Assembly (NCBI GenBank): GCA_951813075.1 | Contig: OX638343.1 | Location: forward strand, 124,001-188,000 | DNA: 64,000 nt | Direction: 5' to 3' | Source of the DNA: Arenicellales bacterium | GTDB lineage: Bacteria; Pseudomonadota; Gammaproteobacteria; Arenicellales; JAJDZL01 | In this document: piece after piece, positions 30,825-39,426 of the stretch | Position numbering within the stretch: the stretch's first letter is position 1 | How the letters are laid out: each line of letters begins with the position of its first letter | Position numbers and translations under genes: made by a program | Notes under the pieces: generated by a model | Databases searched by the model: none | Seen by the model: the letters and a program-made list of their open reading frames with translations, nothing else | What the model was told of the DNA's origin: nothing

Positions 30825-32111
30825 ATGCAAGATCGGGAATTTGGTATCGAGACACTATGCCTGCATGCGGGTCAGTTGCCTGATCCGACAACCGGTTCAC
30901 GGGCCACACCAATCTATCAGACCGCAGCGTATGTCTTTGATTCAGCGGATCACGCCGCCAGTCTTTTCAATTTACAGACGTTCGGTAATGTCTACTCGCG
31001 GCTGATGAATCCTACCAATGCCGTTTTTGAGCAACGCATGGCGGCACTGGAAAATGGTCGAGCTGCAGTTGCGGTTTCCTCCGGTATGGCGGCGCAAATG
31101 GTTGCGATATTAACGATATTGGAGGCAGGCGATGAGATCGTCTCTTCCAATACGCTATACGGTGGAACCCACACACAGTTTGCGTTCAATTTCCGAAAGC
31201 TTGGAATCAAGGCTCAATTTGTCGATGCTGATGACCCAGACAATTTCCAGAAGGCGATTACACCACAGACCAAGTGCCTCTTCGCCGAGACAATAGGAAA
31301 TCCTGCCAACAACATAGTGGATATTGAGGCTGTTTCTGATATCGCCAAAGCCAATGATATTCCGTTTATTGTTGATAACACGTTTGCCACGCCTTATCTA
31401 TGCCGTCCATTTGATCATGGTGCAGACATTACCGTGCATTCGGCAACCAAGTTCATATGTGGTCATGGCACCTCAATCGGGGGTGTATTGGTAGAGTCGG
31501 GTAAATTCCCCTGGGACAATGGGAAATTTCCTACGATGATGGATCCGTCTGAAGGGTATCACGGAATTCGTTTTTACGAAACGTTCGGAGATTTCGGATA
31601 TACGATGAAAGCACGCTGTGAGATTCTGCGTACTTTCGGTCCAGCACTCAGTCCGTTCAATTCATTCCTGTTCCTGCAAGGAGTTGAAACTTTGCCGGTA
31701 CGCATGGACCGCCACTGCAGCAATGCCATGGCGGTAGCCCAATTTCTTGAAGATCACAATTACGTTGAATGGGTGAATTACCCGGGTCTCGAATCCAATC
31801 GCTATCATGCGCTGGCAAAAAGGTACCTGCCCAAAGGCGCTAGCGGGATATTGAGTTTCGGAATCAGGGGTGGTAATGAGGCTTGTGTCAAATTTATCGA
31901 ATCCGTAAAATTCCTCAGTCATGTTGTCAATCTTGGAGATGCCAAGACACTGGTTGTTCATCCAGCCTCGACAACTCACAGGCAGTTGGACGAGGAGGCG
32001 CAGATTGCCGCCGGTGTGCAACCGAACATGATCAGAATCTCTGTTGGGCTTGAGACGATTGAGGACATTCTCTGGGACTTGGATCAGGCTTTGGCTATAT
32101 CACAGAAATAA
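30825..32111 (+). CDS. metY: O-acetylhomoserine sulfhydrylase
   Basis: PLP enzyme of the Cys/Met-metabolism family that makes homocysteine from O-acetylhomoserine and sulfide. The 428 residues begin with the family start (FGIETLCLHAGQLPDPTTGS), have RLMNPTNAVFEQRMAALE, the PLP aspartate in FIVDNTFATPYLCRP and the Schiff-base lysine in HSATKFICGHGTSIGG at about 207. Length and sequence fit MetY rather than cystathionine synthase or lyase (about 390 residues). A homocysteine methyltransferase lies 4.5 kb downstream. Confidence 0.92.
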   Translation: MQDREFGIETLCLHAGQLPDPTTGSRATPIYQTAAYVFDSADHAASLFNLQTFGNVYSRLMNPTNAVFEQRMAALENGRAAVAVSSGMAAQMVAILTILEAGDEIVSSNTLYGGTHTQFAFNFRKLGIKAQFVDADDPDNFQKAITPQTKCLFAETIGNPANNIVDIEAVSDIAKANDIPFIVDNTFATPYLCRPFDHGADITVHSATKFICGHGTSIGGVLVESGKFPWDNGKFPTMMDPSEGYHGIRFYETFGDFGYTMKARCEILRTFGPALSPFNSFLFLQGVETLPVRMDRHCSNAMAVAQFLEDHNYVEWVNYPGLESNRYHALAKRYLPKGASGILSFGIRGGNEACVKFIESVKFLSHVVNLGDAKTLVVHPASTTHRQLDEEAQIAAGVQPNMIRISVGLETIEDILWDLDQALAISQK

Positions 32112-32151
32112 CCGACGACTGACTTACTTCAGATCAGGAAACGGGCAAAAT

Positions 32152-33459
32152 ATGGGATGCTGCCACCACTATCAGTTTGTTGAGGGAAGCGAATCCATAT
32201 TTACGGTGGATTTCAATCCAATCAAGTATGGCCCGGGTGCGTTGGAGGAACTTCCATTTGAAATCGGCACCCTTGGCCTGTCAAGGATTGCTTTGTTTAC
32301 CGATTCAATTGTCAGAAAGCTGGAACCTGTCGAGAACGCGATCAGATTATTGCGTGCAGACCACATTGACTTTGAGATTTATGATGAGGTCAGTGTCGAA
32401 CCGACCGATCAATCTTTTCTGGCAGCTGCTCAGTTTGCGATGGAAGAGGGTCCGTTTGACGGTTTTGTATCGATTGGCGGAGGATCCGTTATCGATACTT
32501 GTAAGGCGGCCAATTTGTACAGTACCTATCCTGCGGAATTTCTCGAGTATGTCAACGCACCGGTAGGAGAGGGAACTCCGATTCCAGGTGAATTGAAACC
32601 ACATATTGCGTGTCCTACGACATCTGGAACTGGCAGCGAATGCACCGGGATCGCAGTATTCGACCTTCTTTCTAAACAGGTTAAAACTGGAATTGCCTCA
32701 GCTCGACTCAAACCTGCGAGAGCCGTAATCGATCCATTGGTAACGGCGTCACTGCCAGCCAATGTGGTGGCAGCAAGCGGGTTTGATGTCTTATGCCATG
32801 CCCTTGAATCCTATACAGCAAAGCCGTATACAAAACGTCCGCGTTCCGATACCGGTGTTCGTCCGTTGAGTCAGGGTGCCAATCCGTACAGTGACATGGG
32901 GTGCAGGGAGGCACTACGCCTTACCGGTGAATATCTGGTGCGTGCTGTACGAGACGAACAAGATGACGAGGCGCGTCACGGCATGATGCTTGCGGCGACT
33001 CTGGCGGGTATTGCATTTGGCAATAGTGGCGTTCACATTCCACACGGAATGTCCTATTCGGTTGCAGGATTGGTAAAAGACTACTGTCCGAATGGATATC
33101 CATCCGGACATCCTTTGGTTCCACACGGAATCTCCGTAATCGTCAACGCACCCGCAGCATTTCGATTCACGGGGTCTGCAAATCACAAACGGCACCTGGA
33201 AGCGGGCCAGTTGCTTGGTGCAGACATCGACGATGCAAGTCCTGTTGAAGCAGGTGAGGTTCTGTCGGAGCAATTGGAGAACATGATGAGAGTGACAGAT
33301 ATGCCGAATGGAATTTCAGAAGTCGGTTATGACGATACCGACATTCCGGATCTGGCGGACGGTGCGTTCATGCAACAGCGTTTGCTCGGAAATGCACCTT
33401 GTGACGTCACTCTTGAGAATTTGGAGCAGATGTATTCTGAGGCAATTCGGTATTGGTAG
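32152..33459 (+). CDS. Iron-containing alcohol dehydrogenase, hydroxyacid-oxoacid transhydrogenase-like
   Basis: The closest family is ADHFE1, which oxidises 4-hydroxybutyrate by passing hydride to 2-oxoglutarate. From the ATG at 32152 the product is 435 residues: MGCCHHYQF start, GGGSVIDTCKAANL (cofactor site), CPTTSGTGSECTGIAVF, and iron ligands Asp and His in SGFDVLCHALESYT, His in GNSGVHIPHGMSYSV and His in PLVPHGISV. The frame reaches back 36 codons into metY without similarity, so the later ATG is used. Its TAG abuts the next gene's ATG directly, so the pair is coupled. Confidence 0.85.
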   Translation: MGCCHHYQFVEGSESIFTVDFNPIKYGPGALEELPFEIGTLGLSRIALFTDSIVRKLEPVENAIRLLRADHIDFEIYDEVSVEPTDQSFLAAAQFAMEEGPFDGFVSIGGGSVIDTCKAANLYSTYPAEFLEYVNAPVGEGTPIPGELKPHIACPTTSGTGSECTGIAVFDLLSKQVKTGIASARLKPARAVIDPLVTASLPANVVAASGFDVLCHALESYTAKPYTKRPRSDTGVRPLSQGANPYSDMGCREALRLTGEYLVRAVRDEQDDEARHGMMLAATLAGIAFGNSGVHIPHGMSYSVAGLVKDYCPNGYPSGHPLVPHGISVIVNAPAAFRFTGSANHKRHLEAGQLLGADIDDASPVEAGEVLSEQLENMMRVTDMPNGISEVGYDDTDIPDLADGAFMQQRLLGNAPCDVTLENLEQMYSEAIRYW

Positions 33460-35103
33460 ATGAAGACTGATCACTTAAGACTGATTCGCCCCGAGTGGGG
33501 TGACTGGGATGCCATTCGAGCGCACTTCAAGTGGAATGTTCCGGAGAATTTCAATATTGCATATGTTGCTTGTGACCGCCATGCGGAGATCGACGGGGAC
33601 AGAATCGCAATCTACTGTGAGAATAAAGCGGGGCGGGAGAGTCAATATTCGTTTCTCCAGCTCAAGCGTCTTTCCAACCGCTTGGCGAATGTGTTGAGCG
33701 GTCTCGGAGTCGAAAAAGGCGATAGGGTAGGGATCATATTACCCCAGCGGCCTGAAACTGTGATATCTCACATGGGGATCTATAAACTCGGTGCGATTGC
33801 GTTGCCGCTGTCGGTTCTGTTCGGACCGGAGGCCGTGGGATACCGATTGAGCAACAGCGGAACCAAGGTTGTCATTACCGATACTGAACATCTTGAACTT
33901 CTTGAATCCATGCGCGATCGGCTGCCCGACCTGGAAACCATCATCGATTGCGACGCTGACAGTGGATTCTGGTCAGCTTTGGATAAAGCCAGCGATGAGT
34001 TTGAAGTGGTGAACACAAAATCCGAAGATCCTGCTTATCTGGTTTATACGTCTGGTACAACAGGACCACCGAAAGGTGCACTTGCCCCTCATCGGTGTTT
34101 GATCGGTAATCTCACCGGTTTTGAGATGTCACACAATTTCTTCCCACAGGATGATGATCTTTTCTGGACACCGGCTGATTGGGCGTGGACTGGCGGTCTG
34201 CTGGATGCATTGATACCTTCTTTATATTATGCGGTTCCCGTTCTGGGGTATGACGGGGGAAAGTTTGATCCAGAGAAAACATGTCATTTGCTGGAGAAAT
34301 ACCAAGTTCGAAATGCATTCATCCCTCCCACGGCTTTGAAAATGCTGCGTCAAGTACCTGACTTGCGAGAGAGTTATGACATCCGTATGCGTTCAATCAT
34401 GTCGGCCGGTGAGTCGTTGGGGTCAGAGCTTTTCTATTGGGGACAGGAAGCGTTCGGTATCGAGATCAATGAAATGTGGGCGCAGACTGAATTCAATTAC
34501 ATTTGTGGAAACTGCGCTGAGATCATGCCTGTCTGTGCGGGCTCGATCGGAAAGAGTTATCCTGGGCATGTCGTTGAACCTGTTGACGAGGAGGGAAATG
34601 TTGTCGAAGTTGGTGAGATCGGAGAATTGGCGGCGGACAGAGATGATCCTGTGATGGTCACCGGTTACTGGAAAAATGAAGCAGCCACTCGAGAAAAATA
34701 TATCGGCAAGTGGTGGGCGACAGGCGATACCGGTTACAAGGACGAGGATGGATATATCTGGTTTGTCGGCAGGAAGGATGATGTCATCTCGAGTGCTGGA
34801 TATCGGATCGGCCCCGGCGAAATTGAGGACTGTCTGCTCAAGCATCCGGCGATCGCGCAAGTTGCAGTAATTGGAGTTCCCGACGAATTGCGAGGGGAGG
34901 CAGTCAAGGCGTTTGTTGTTCTCAAGCAAGGAGAACAAGCTTCAGAGGAATTGACTGAGAACATTCGAAATTCGGTACGCAAGCAACTTGCTGCTTACGA
35001 GTATCCACGAATCATCGAGTATATTGATGATCTTCCGCTTACGACAACGGGTAAAGTCAAGCGAAACGAATTGCGCGCAAGGGAGCAGAATCGCAATTCA
35101 TAA
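33460..35103 (+). CDS. AMP-dependent acyl-CoA synthetase, acetyl/medium-chain type
   Basis: Makes an acyl-CoA from a short or medium carboxylic acid. The 547 residues have P-loop YTSGTTGPPKGALAPH (about 192), the aromatic-rich FWTPADWAWTGGLLDALIP of acetyl-CoA-synthetase-like enzymes, MWAQTEFNY, GYIWFVGRKDDVISSAGYRI (about 430) and the catalytic lysine in TTGKVKRNEL near the end. It begins at the base after the dehydrogenase stop, so the acid oxidised or produced there may be the substrate here. Convergent with rnfH. Confidence 0.88.
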   Translation: MKTDHLRLIRPEWGDWDAIRAHFKWNVPENFNIAYVACDRHAEIDGDRIAIYCENKAGRESQYSFLQLKRLSNRLANVLSGLGVEKGDRVGIILPQRPETVISHMGIYKLGAIALPLSVLFGPEAVGYRLSNSGTKVVITDTEHLELLESMRDRLPDLETIIDCDADSGFWSALDKASDEFEVVNTKSEDPAYLVYTSGTTGPPKGALAPHRCLIGNLTGFEMSHNFFPQDDDLFWTPADWAWTGGLLDALIPSLYYAVPVLGYDGGKFDPEKTCHLLEKYQVRNAFIPPTALKMLRQVPDLRESYDIRMRSIMSAGESLGSELFYWGQEAFGIEINEMWAQTEFNYICGNCAEIMPVCAGSIGKSYPGHVVEPVDEEGNVVEVGEIGELAADRDDPVMVTGYWKNEAATREKYIGKWWATGDTGYKDEDGYIWFVGRKDDVISSAGYRIGPGEIEDCLLKHPAIAQVAVIGVPDELRGEAVKAFVVLKQGEQASEELTENIRNSVRKQLAAYEYPRIIEYIDDLPLTTTGKVKRNELRAREQNRNS

Positions 35104-35107
35104 ATGA

Positions 35108-35434
35108 CTATCCACTGTTTCTTTTTTGCGTAGCTTTGGCTCTTTTACGTCGGGCGTCTGTCGGTGACTGGTACAAGGGTTTGTAGATCTCCACTCGATC
35201 TTGCTCAGCCAGGATATGGTCGTCGGGTACTGTCTTACCGAATATTCCGATTGTAGCGCTCGTAAAATCGTATTCAGGGAATAAATCCGCTAATCCAGAG
35301 AGAACAACTGCTTGTCTGGCGGTCGTCTTTTCAATCACATCAAGGCAGACCACTTTCTGGGTCGTTGGAGTGGCGAATGCTACTTCAATATTGATCTGTC
35401 TATTGTCCACCGTATTTTCTTTTTGCTTCTTCAT
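35108..35434 (-). CDS. rnfH: RnfH family ubiquitin-like protein
   Basis: Small beta-grasp protein of unknown role, usually paired with ratA, as here. In 108 residues: INIEVAFATPTTQKVVCLDV, TARQAVVLSGL, IGIFGKTVPDDHILAEQDRVEIYKPL, then a basic tail (DARRKRAKATQKRNSG). Its start overlaps the ratA end by 35 bases; the GTG at 35410 is a shorter alternative that begins right at the conserved domain. Confidence 0.9.
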   Translation of the reverse strand: MKKQKENTVDNRQINIEVAFATPTTQKVVCLDVIEKTTARQAVVLSGLADLFPEYDFTSATIGIFGKTVPDDHILAEQDRVEIYKPLYQSPTDARRKRAKATQKRNSG

Positions 35435-35837
35435 AGAATGAACTGACCATTGATTCTGAAATATGTTTCATCAAAGGTGCGCTGACTTTTTCGATGAGAG
35501 AAGATTTGAAGACGTATGTCAGCTCGAATTCAACCTTGCATGCATTCTGTCCGAGTTCAGTGAATTTCCAGTGACCATTCAGTTCCTTGAACGGCCCGGA
35601 AACCAGCGACATCGAAATTTCTGAATGTGGTACAGCTGTATTTCGAGTCGAAAAACTTTTCTTTACCCCGGCGTATGCGAAATCCAATGTTGCTGTATAT
35701 CCATCTTCGTGAATCTGATCTACTTTGCTACCTGTACACGATTTGATGAATTCTGGATATGATCTGACGTCGGTTACAAGTGAATACATCTGTTCACATG
35801 TGAATCCTACAATGACCGATTTTCGAACATTGGGCAT
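35400..35837 (-). CDS. ratA: RatA/Coq10 family START-domain protein
   Basis: START/Coq10-fold protein. The family is described both as a ubiquinone-binding respiration factor and, in E. coli, as RatA, which inhibits 70S assembly. The 145 residues include VIVGFTCEQMYSLVTDVRSYPEF, GVKKSFSTRN, LVSGPFKELNGHWKF and the C-terminal helix MKHISESMVSSFYEEAKRKYG. Its usual neighbours are present: rnfH behind, and smpB and ssrA within about 2 kb, though smpB is not directly divergent here because two genes lie between. Confidence 0.92.
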   Translation of the reverse strand: MPNVRKSVIVGFTCEQMYSLVTDVRSYPEFIKSCTGSKVDQIHEDGYTATLDFAYAGVKKSFSTRNTAVPHSEISMSLVSGPFKELNGHWKFTELGQNACKVEFELTYVFKSSLIEKVSAPLMKHISESMVSSFYEEAKRKYGGQ

Positions 35838-35885
35838 GTGGATGGCGGTGGCGGTGACAGTTGTGCGATCAGTCAGAGAACTGTT

Positions 35886-36311
35886 TCAAGTATTCTTGCA
35901 TTGACTGGCGTTTTCACGTTGAATATTTTCGGGGATGCCTTTATCGATCATTTCGTCCAGCATTGACCAGAAAAAATCCTCGCCCGGGTAACCAACTATA
36001 CGGTCCACCTCTTTCCCATGAATGAAAAAGACAAACGTGGGTGTATATACGACAGGTTCCTTGAGAGAGATTGAATCAGGAAGGGCATCTCCCAACGTGA
36101 TTTTCTTCAGTGGCGCCTGACAGTGTTCCGGAGTGATTTGATAGATAACTCCGATGTCTGTTTCCCATTGTCTGCACCAACTACAATTTTCATCGTCAAA
36201 CATGACCAGTTCACCTCCCGAATCGGCTGAAAGCGGGTAGGCAAACGAAAGGCAGGCAAGCGACAAAATGGAGGTGATTGCTCTGGTAACTGATCGAAAC
36301 TTATCAATCAT
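35886..36311 (-). CDS. Exported thioredoxin-like protein
   Basis: A periplasmic redox role is likely. The 141-residue product has an N-terminal signal (AITSILSLACLSFAYPLSA, about residues 11-29) and a thioredoxin-like core: GELVMFDDENCSWCRQWE with a CSWC active site near residue 43, and the cis-proline segment VVYTPTFVFFIHGKEVDRIVGY. It resembles SoxW/thioredoxin_2-type proteins. No partner gene is adjacent; it lies between ratA and the divergent methyltransferase gene. Confidence 0.75.
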   Translation of the reverse strand: MIDKFRSVTRAITSILSLACLSFAYPLSADSGGELVMFDDENCSWCRQWETDIGVIYQITPEHCQAPLKKITLGDALPDSISLKEPVVYTPTFVFFIHGKEVDRIVGYPGEDFFWSMLDEMIDKGIPENIQRENASQCKNT

Positions 36312-36408
36312 TAGAATTCTTCTTCGGTAATGGAGTGCGAAATACTAGCGCTTCAAACCCTTTCGATATTATTATGTACAAGTTAGGTGGATTATATACC
36401 TCCCGTAA

Positions 36409-36499
36409 TCGACAACTGATTGTCGAAGACTATTTCACGTGAGAATAAACTCTGATGAGTGCTACCGACCTGGGTTTGGCGCGAAAATCAGGGTAGAGT
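36409..36499 (+). promoter_or_regulatory. Two hairpins in the leader of the homocysteine methyltransferase gene
   Basis: TCGACAA/TTGTCGA around a CTGA loop (36409-36426), then CTAC-CGA-CCTG pairing with CAGGGTAG (36462-36496), flanked by ACTCT (36449-36453) and AGAGT (36495-36499). The stretch lies in the 215-base divergent region. Methionine-cycle genes often carry SAM or SAH riboswitches, but I recognise none of the consensus sequences here. Confidence 0.25.
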
Positions 36500-36526
36500 C
36501 ACCAGCGTTTCAATTCAATTCTGAGC

Positions 36527-37546
36527 ATGGATACTAAGATGAGTGGCAGTTCTTCTTTAAGAGTACTGGACGAGAACCGACCTGTCCTGATGGATGGGGC
36601 TACGGGTACCAATCTCTTTGATATGGGATTGGTATCTGGAGACGCGCCAGAATTATGGAATGACGAATATCCAGAACGAGTACTGCAGCTGAACTATGGA
36701 TTTGTCAAAGCGGGGTCAGATATGATTTTGACCAATACATTTGGAGCGAATGCGATGCGTCTCAAACTTCACGCCAGCGCAAATCGGGTTTCGGAATTGA
36801 ATGAAAAGGCTGCAGAAATCGCCCGTCGATCGGCAAATGAAGCGGAGCGAAAGGTATTTATAGCAGGCTCAATGGGTCCTCTGGGCGAATTGATCGAACC
36901 GGTTGGTACTCTGGGAATAGATGCTGCAGTGGATGCGTTCACGGAGCAAGCATTGGCACTTGAGCGCGGTGGATGTGACGTCTTGTGGATCGAAACCCTT
37001 TCATCAGAGGAAGAGCTGACAGCCGCTGCACAAGGAGCTAGCTGCACAAATCTGCCGTATGCGTGCACCGGTAGCTTTGATACCAATGGTCGTACCATGA
37101 TGGGAATCAGCCCAGCTCGATTTGTACAAATCTGTTCGGAATTGGAAGTGCGCCAGCCGTTCGCGGTGGGTTCCAACTGTGGCATCGGACCTGCTCAGAC
37201 GGTTGCGGCAACAATGGAAATGGTCAAAGCTCTGCCTAACCGTTTCAAATATATTGCAAAGGCGAATTGTGGTGTACCGGTCTGGGAAGGTACACGAATC
37301 AGGTATACCGCAACACCGCAACAAATGTCTGTTTATGCGAGAATTGCCTGCGATGCAGGCGCATCTATAGTTGGCGGGTGTTGCGGCACCAAAGTCGAAC
37401 ATGTGGAGCATATGCGCGAGGCGATTGACGGGTATCAGGCTGGTGAGCAACCGACAATTGCGGACGTAATGGAACAGTTAGGGGATGTATTCGATACGGC
37501 CCCAAAAAAATCAAAGCGACGCCGACGTGGTCGACGACAAGCATGA
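36527..37546 (+). CDS. Homocysteine S-methyltransferase family protein (betaine-type)
   Basis: Zinc enzyme moving a methyl group to homocysteine; the closest resemblance is to bacterial betaine-homocysteine methyltransferases. The 339 residues include VLMDGATGTNLFDMG, ILTNTFGANAMRL, AGSMGPLGELIEP and the zinc cysteines in GSNCGIGP (about 221) and GGCCGT (about 284-285). An unusual lysine/arginine tail (KKSKRRRRGRR) ends the protein. The start is MDTKM...; an ATG four codons in is equally possible since no clear ribosome site is visible. smpB follows 10 bases later. Confidence 0.85.
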   Translation: MDTKMSGSSSLRVLDENRPVLMDGATGTNLFDMGLVSGDAPELWNDEYPERVLQLNYGFVKAGSDMILTNTFGANAMRLKLHASANRVSELNEKAAEIARRSANEAERKVFIAGSMGPLGELIEPVGTLGIDAAVDAFTEQALALERGGCDVLWIETLSSEEELTAAAQGASCTNLPYACTGSFDTNGRTMMGISPARFVQICSELEVRQPFAVGSNCGIGPAQTVAATMEMVKALPNRFKYIAKANCGVPVWEGTRIRYTATPQQMSVYARIACDAGASIVGGCCGTKVEHVEHMREAIDGYQAGEQPTIADVMEQLGDVFDTAPKKSKRRRRGRRQA

Positions 37547-37556
37547 ATGGATTTAG

Positions 37557-38048
37557 ATGATGGCTAGAAAGAACAGAAAGAAAAAATCAAAGGACTCCAG
37601 TCACATCATCGCTACCAACAGAAAAGCATCCCACGACTATTTTCTGGAAGACAGGTATGAAGCCGGTATAGTTCTTAGCGGTTGGGAAGTCAAAAGTATG
37701 AGAGACAATCGCGCTAACCTTAAAGAGAGTTATATTTCTGCGAAGGGAGGAGAATTGTTCCTTGTGGGTTCTCATGTTTCGCCCGGTGCAACCACTTCCA
37801 CGCATGACATAGTCAATCCGACGCGCAGCCGGAAGTTGCTGCTGCATCGGATGGAGATCAACCGGCTGATCGGTGCAGTTGAGCGCAAAGGATATTCGCT
37901 GATTCCGACCCAGCTTTATTGGAGCAATGGCAAGGTGAAACTTGCATTTGCTCTTGCCAAAGGCAAGAAACAGTATGACAAGCGGGAATCAATCAAGGCG
38001 CGGGATATCGAGCGAGATCAAGCTCGAGAATCGTCCTCTTACCGTTGA
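37557..38048 (+). CDS. smpB: SsrA-binding protein SmpB
   Basis: Carries tmRNA to stalled ribosomes for trans-translation. The 163-residue protein has IIATNRKASHDYFLEDRYEAGI, VLSGWEVKSMRDNRANL, the conserved HVSPG and C-terminal GKKQYDKRESIKARDIERD. Its RNA partner is encoded 123 bases downstream on the same strand, so the two-part rescue system is intact. Confidence 0.97.
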   Translation: MMARKNRKKKSKDSSHIIATNRKASHDYFLEDRYEAGIVLSGWEVKSMRDNRANLKESYISAKGGELFLVGSHVSPGATTSTHDIVNPTRSRKLLLHRMEINRLIGAVERKGYSLIPTQLYWSNGKVKLAFALAKGKKQYDKRESIKARDIERDQARESSSYR

Positions 38049-38123
38049 AGATTCCAAGTGATGCATAGGCGCAACAGTTTTGCTCTATTCTTTGGCAGTT
38101 TCGCCTTTCAAGTCGGGTAATTG

Positions 38124-38151
38124 TTGCAAATTCAAGATAAGTGCTTATACT
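38124..38151 (+). promoter_or_regulatory. Promoter of the tmRNA gene
   Basis: TTGCAA (38124-38129) and TATACT (38146-38151) are 16 bases apart. The expected transcript start lies about 14 bases before the mature tmRNA 5' end, which RNase P would trim. Confidence 0.6.
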
Positions 38152-38171
38152 ATTTGATGTAGCTATTTTTT

Positions 38172-38534
38172 GGGGGTGACTCGGTTTCGACGCGGGTCGC
38201 AAAACCGTTGGAGCATGTCGAGGTGCAGGTGCCTCGTTAAACTGTCTGCAAATTATTAGTTGCCAACGACGACAACTACGCTTTGGCGGCTTGACCGCTG
38301 AGCCCTGTGATCATTTCGTCTGGAAGGTGTGAAACAGGGTTATTTATTTCGGACTAGTCTGTAGGGATTGTTTCGTAAGCCTACTTTCGAATTTACTGCT
38401 TCGGCAGACGAAACCACCGCATTCCGTATTGTCTGTCCGGACTGAATGTGGTTGAATCAGGGATAGACTAAGCATGTAGTCGCCAGCGAGCAGAGGGCTC
38501 ACGGACGCGGGTTCGATCCCCGCCACCTCCACCA
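38172..38534 (+). ncRNA. ssrA: Transfer-messenger RNA (tmRNA)
   Basis: The tRNA-like ends pair: 5' GGGGGTG with 3' CACCTCC plus encoded ACCA, including the G3-U70 wobble that alanyl-tRNA synthetase recognises; the T-loop is GGTTCGATCCC. The tag frame at 38262-38294 encodes ANDDNYALAA and ends in TGA. This differs from the E. coli tag at one place (Asp for Glu at position 4) and keeps the ALAA degron. Several of the pseudoknot stems can be traced between. The 3' end of this gene is a common island insertion site, and an accessory region starts right after it. Confidence 0.95.
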
Positions 38535-38980
38535 GCCACTAGCTATTTAGTTACAACAAAAATGTAACCTATTTCCTAGCAGCGGAATTTGTACTAAAGG
38601 CATTCCGGGAACTTGCAGGAAACAAACCAAAGTCATAAATTGTGGCCAAAGTACAGCAAGCGATCAAGATTCTCTCAATGTAATTTTCGAAAAGATAATT
38701 CTAAATTTGAAACAAAGGATATTCGGTGTTGATCTCAAAATGGCGTTGGAAAGCTGAAGATGGTTAAGTAAACTAGAAAATTGAGTAAGTTGTTTCAACT
38801 TGTCGGGCAGATTGTTGCAGCAGTTGATATCTGGCGCTCAGATTAGTGGTTATCAGATGAGAATAAGGTCAAGATTGAAATTCTCGATCGATTCGATAGT
38901 TTTCGTGATAAAACAAACTCAGGTTTAAATTCCGATTTCATTCGCATGGAAGAACTACATATTAGTAAAGAGGATTTTCC
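38535..38980. other. AT-rich intergenic stretch behind tmRNA, no gene recognised
   Basis: I looked for an integrase or its remains because islands often enter at the tmRNA 3' end. No recognisable reading frame, att repeat or RNA was found. AGAGGA at about 38970-38975 is the ribosome site of the Panacea gene. Confidence 0.5.
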
Positions 38981-39418
38981 ATGAACGTAACGGCGATGGA
39001 TGTAGCTGCTTATATTCTAAGCAAGCAGGGGAAAATGCCCGCAATGAAACTTCAAAAACTCGTTTATTACTCTCAAGCGTGGTCTCTCGTTTGGGATGAC
39101 AAGCCGCTATTTCAAGATCGAATTGAAGCATGGGCAAACGGGCCCGTCATTCGCAGCCTATATAAATCATTGCGTGGACAGTACATGATAACGACTATTC
39201 CTGATAGTCATCCGGAATTACTGGATAATACGCAGCGCGAAACCATTGACGCAATTCTTGGGTTTTACGGCACCAAATCTTCTCATTGGTTAAGTGATTT
39301 AACCCATATGGAGTTGCCTTGGAAAGAAGCGCGAGAGAATGCAGGTCTTACTGAGGGTGAACGTGGTAGTGTGGTTATTTCAGAGGCTTCAATGGCTGAA
39401 TATTACTCAAGCCTATAA
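38981..39418 (+). CDS. Panacea (DUF4065/SocA-like) antitoxin
   Basis: Panacea domains neutralise many unrelated toxins. The 145-residue product carries the domain along its length: MDVAAYILSK, PAMKLQKLVYYSQAWSLVW, DRIEAWANGPVIRSLYKSLRGQY and the C-terminal ALPW-like region MELPWKEAREN. The order fits a toxin-antitoxin operon: the putative toxin starts eight bases after this stop. The gene looks intact, while its partner is frameshifted. Confidence 0.85.
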   Translation: MNVTAMDVAAYILSKQGKMPAMKLQKLVYYSQAWSLVWDDKPLFQDRIEAWANGPVIRSLYKSLRGQYMITTIPDSHPELLDNTQRETIDAILGFYGTKSSHWLSDLTHMELPWKEARENAGLTEGERGSVVISEASMAEYYSSL

Positions 39419-39426
39419 ATACTCAT

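Noticed and set aside
38344-38532. Minus-strand frame of 62 codons inside tmRNA
   Set aside because: It is antisense to a well-defined structural RNA; such frames are commonly mis-annotated as proteins.
38535-38980. Integrase or attachment repeat behind the tmRNA gene
   Set aside because: No recognisable tyrosine recombinase fragment and no second copy of the tmRNA 3' end seen in the window.
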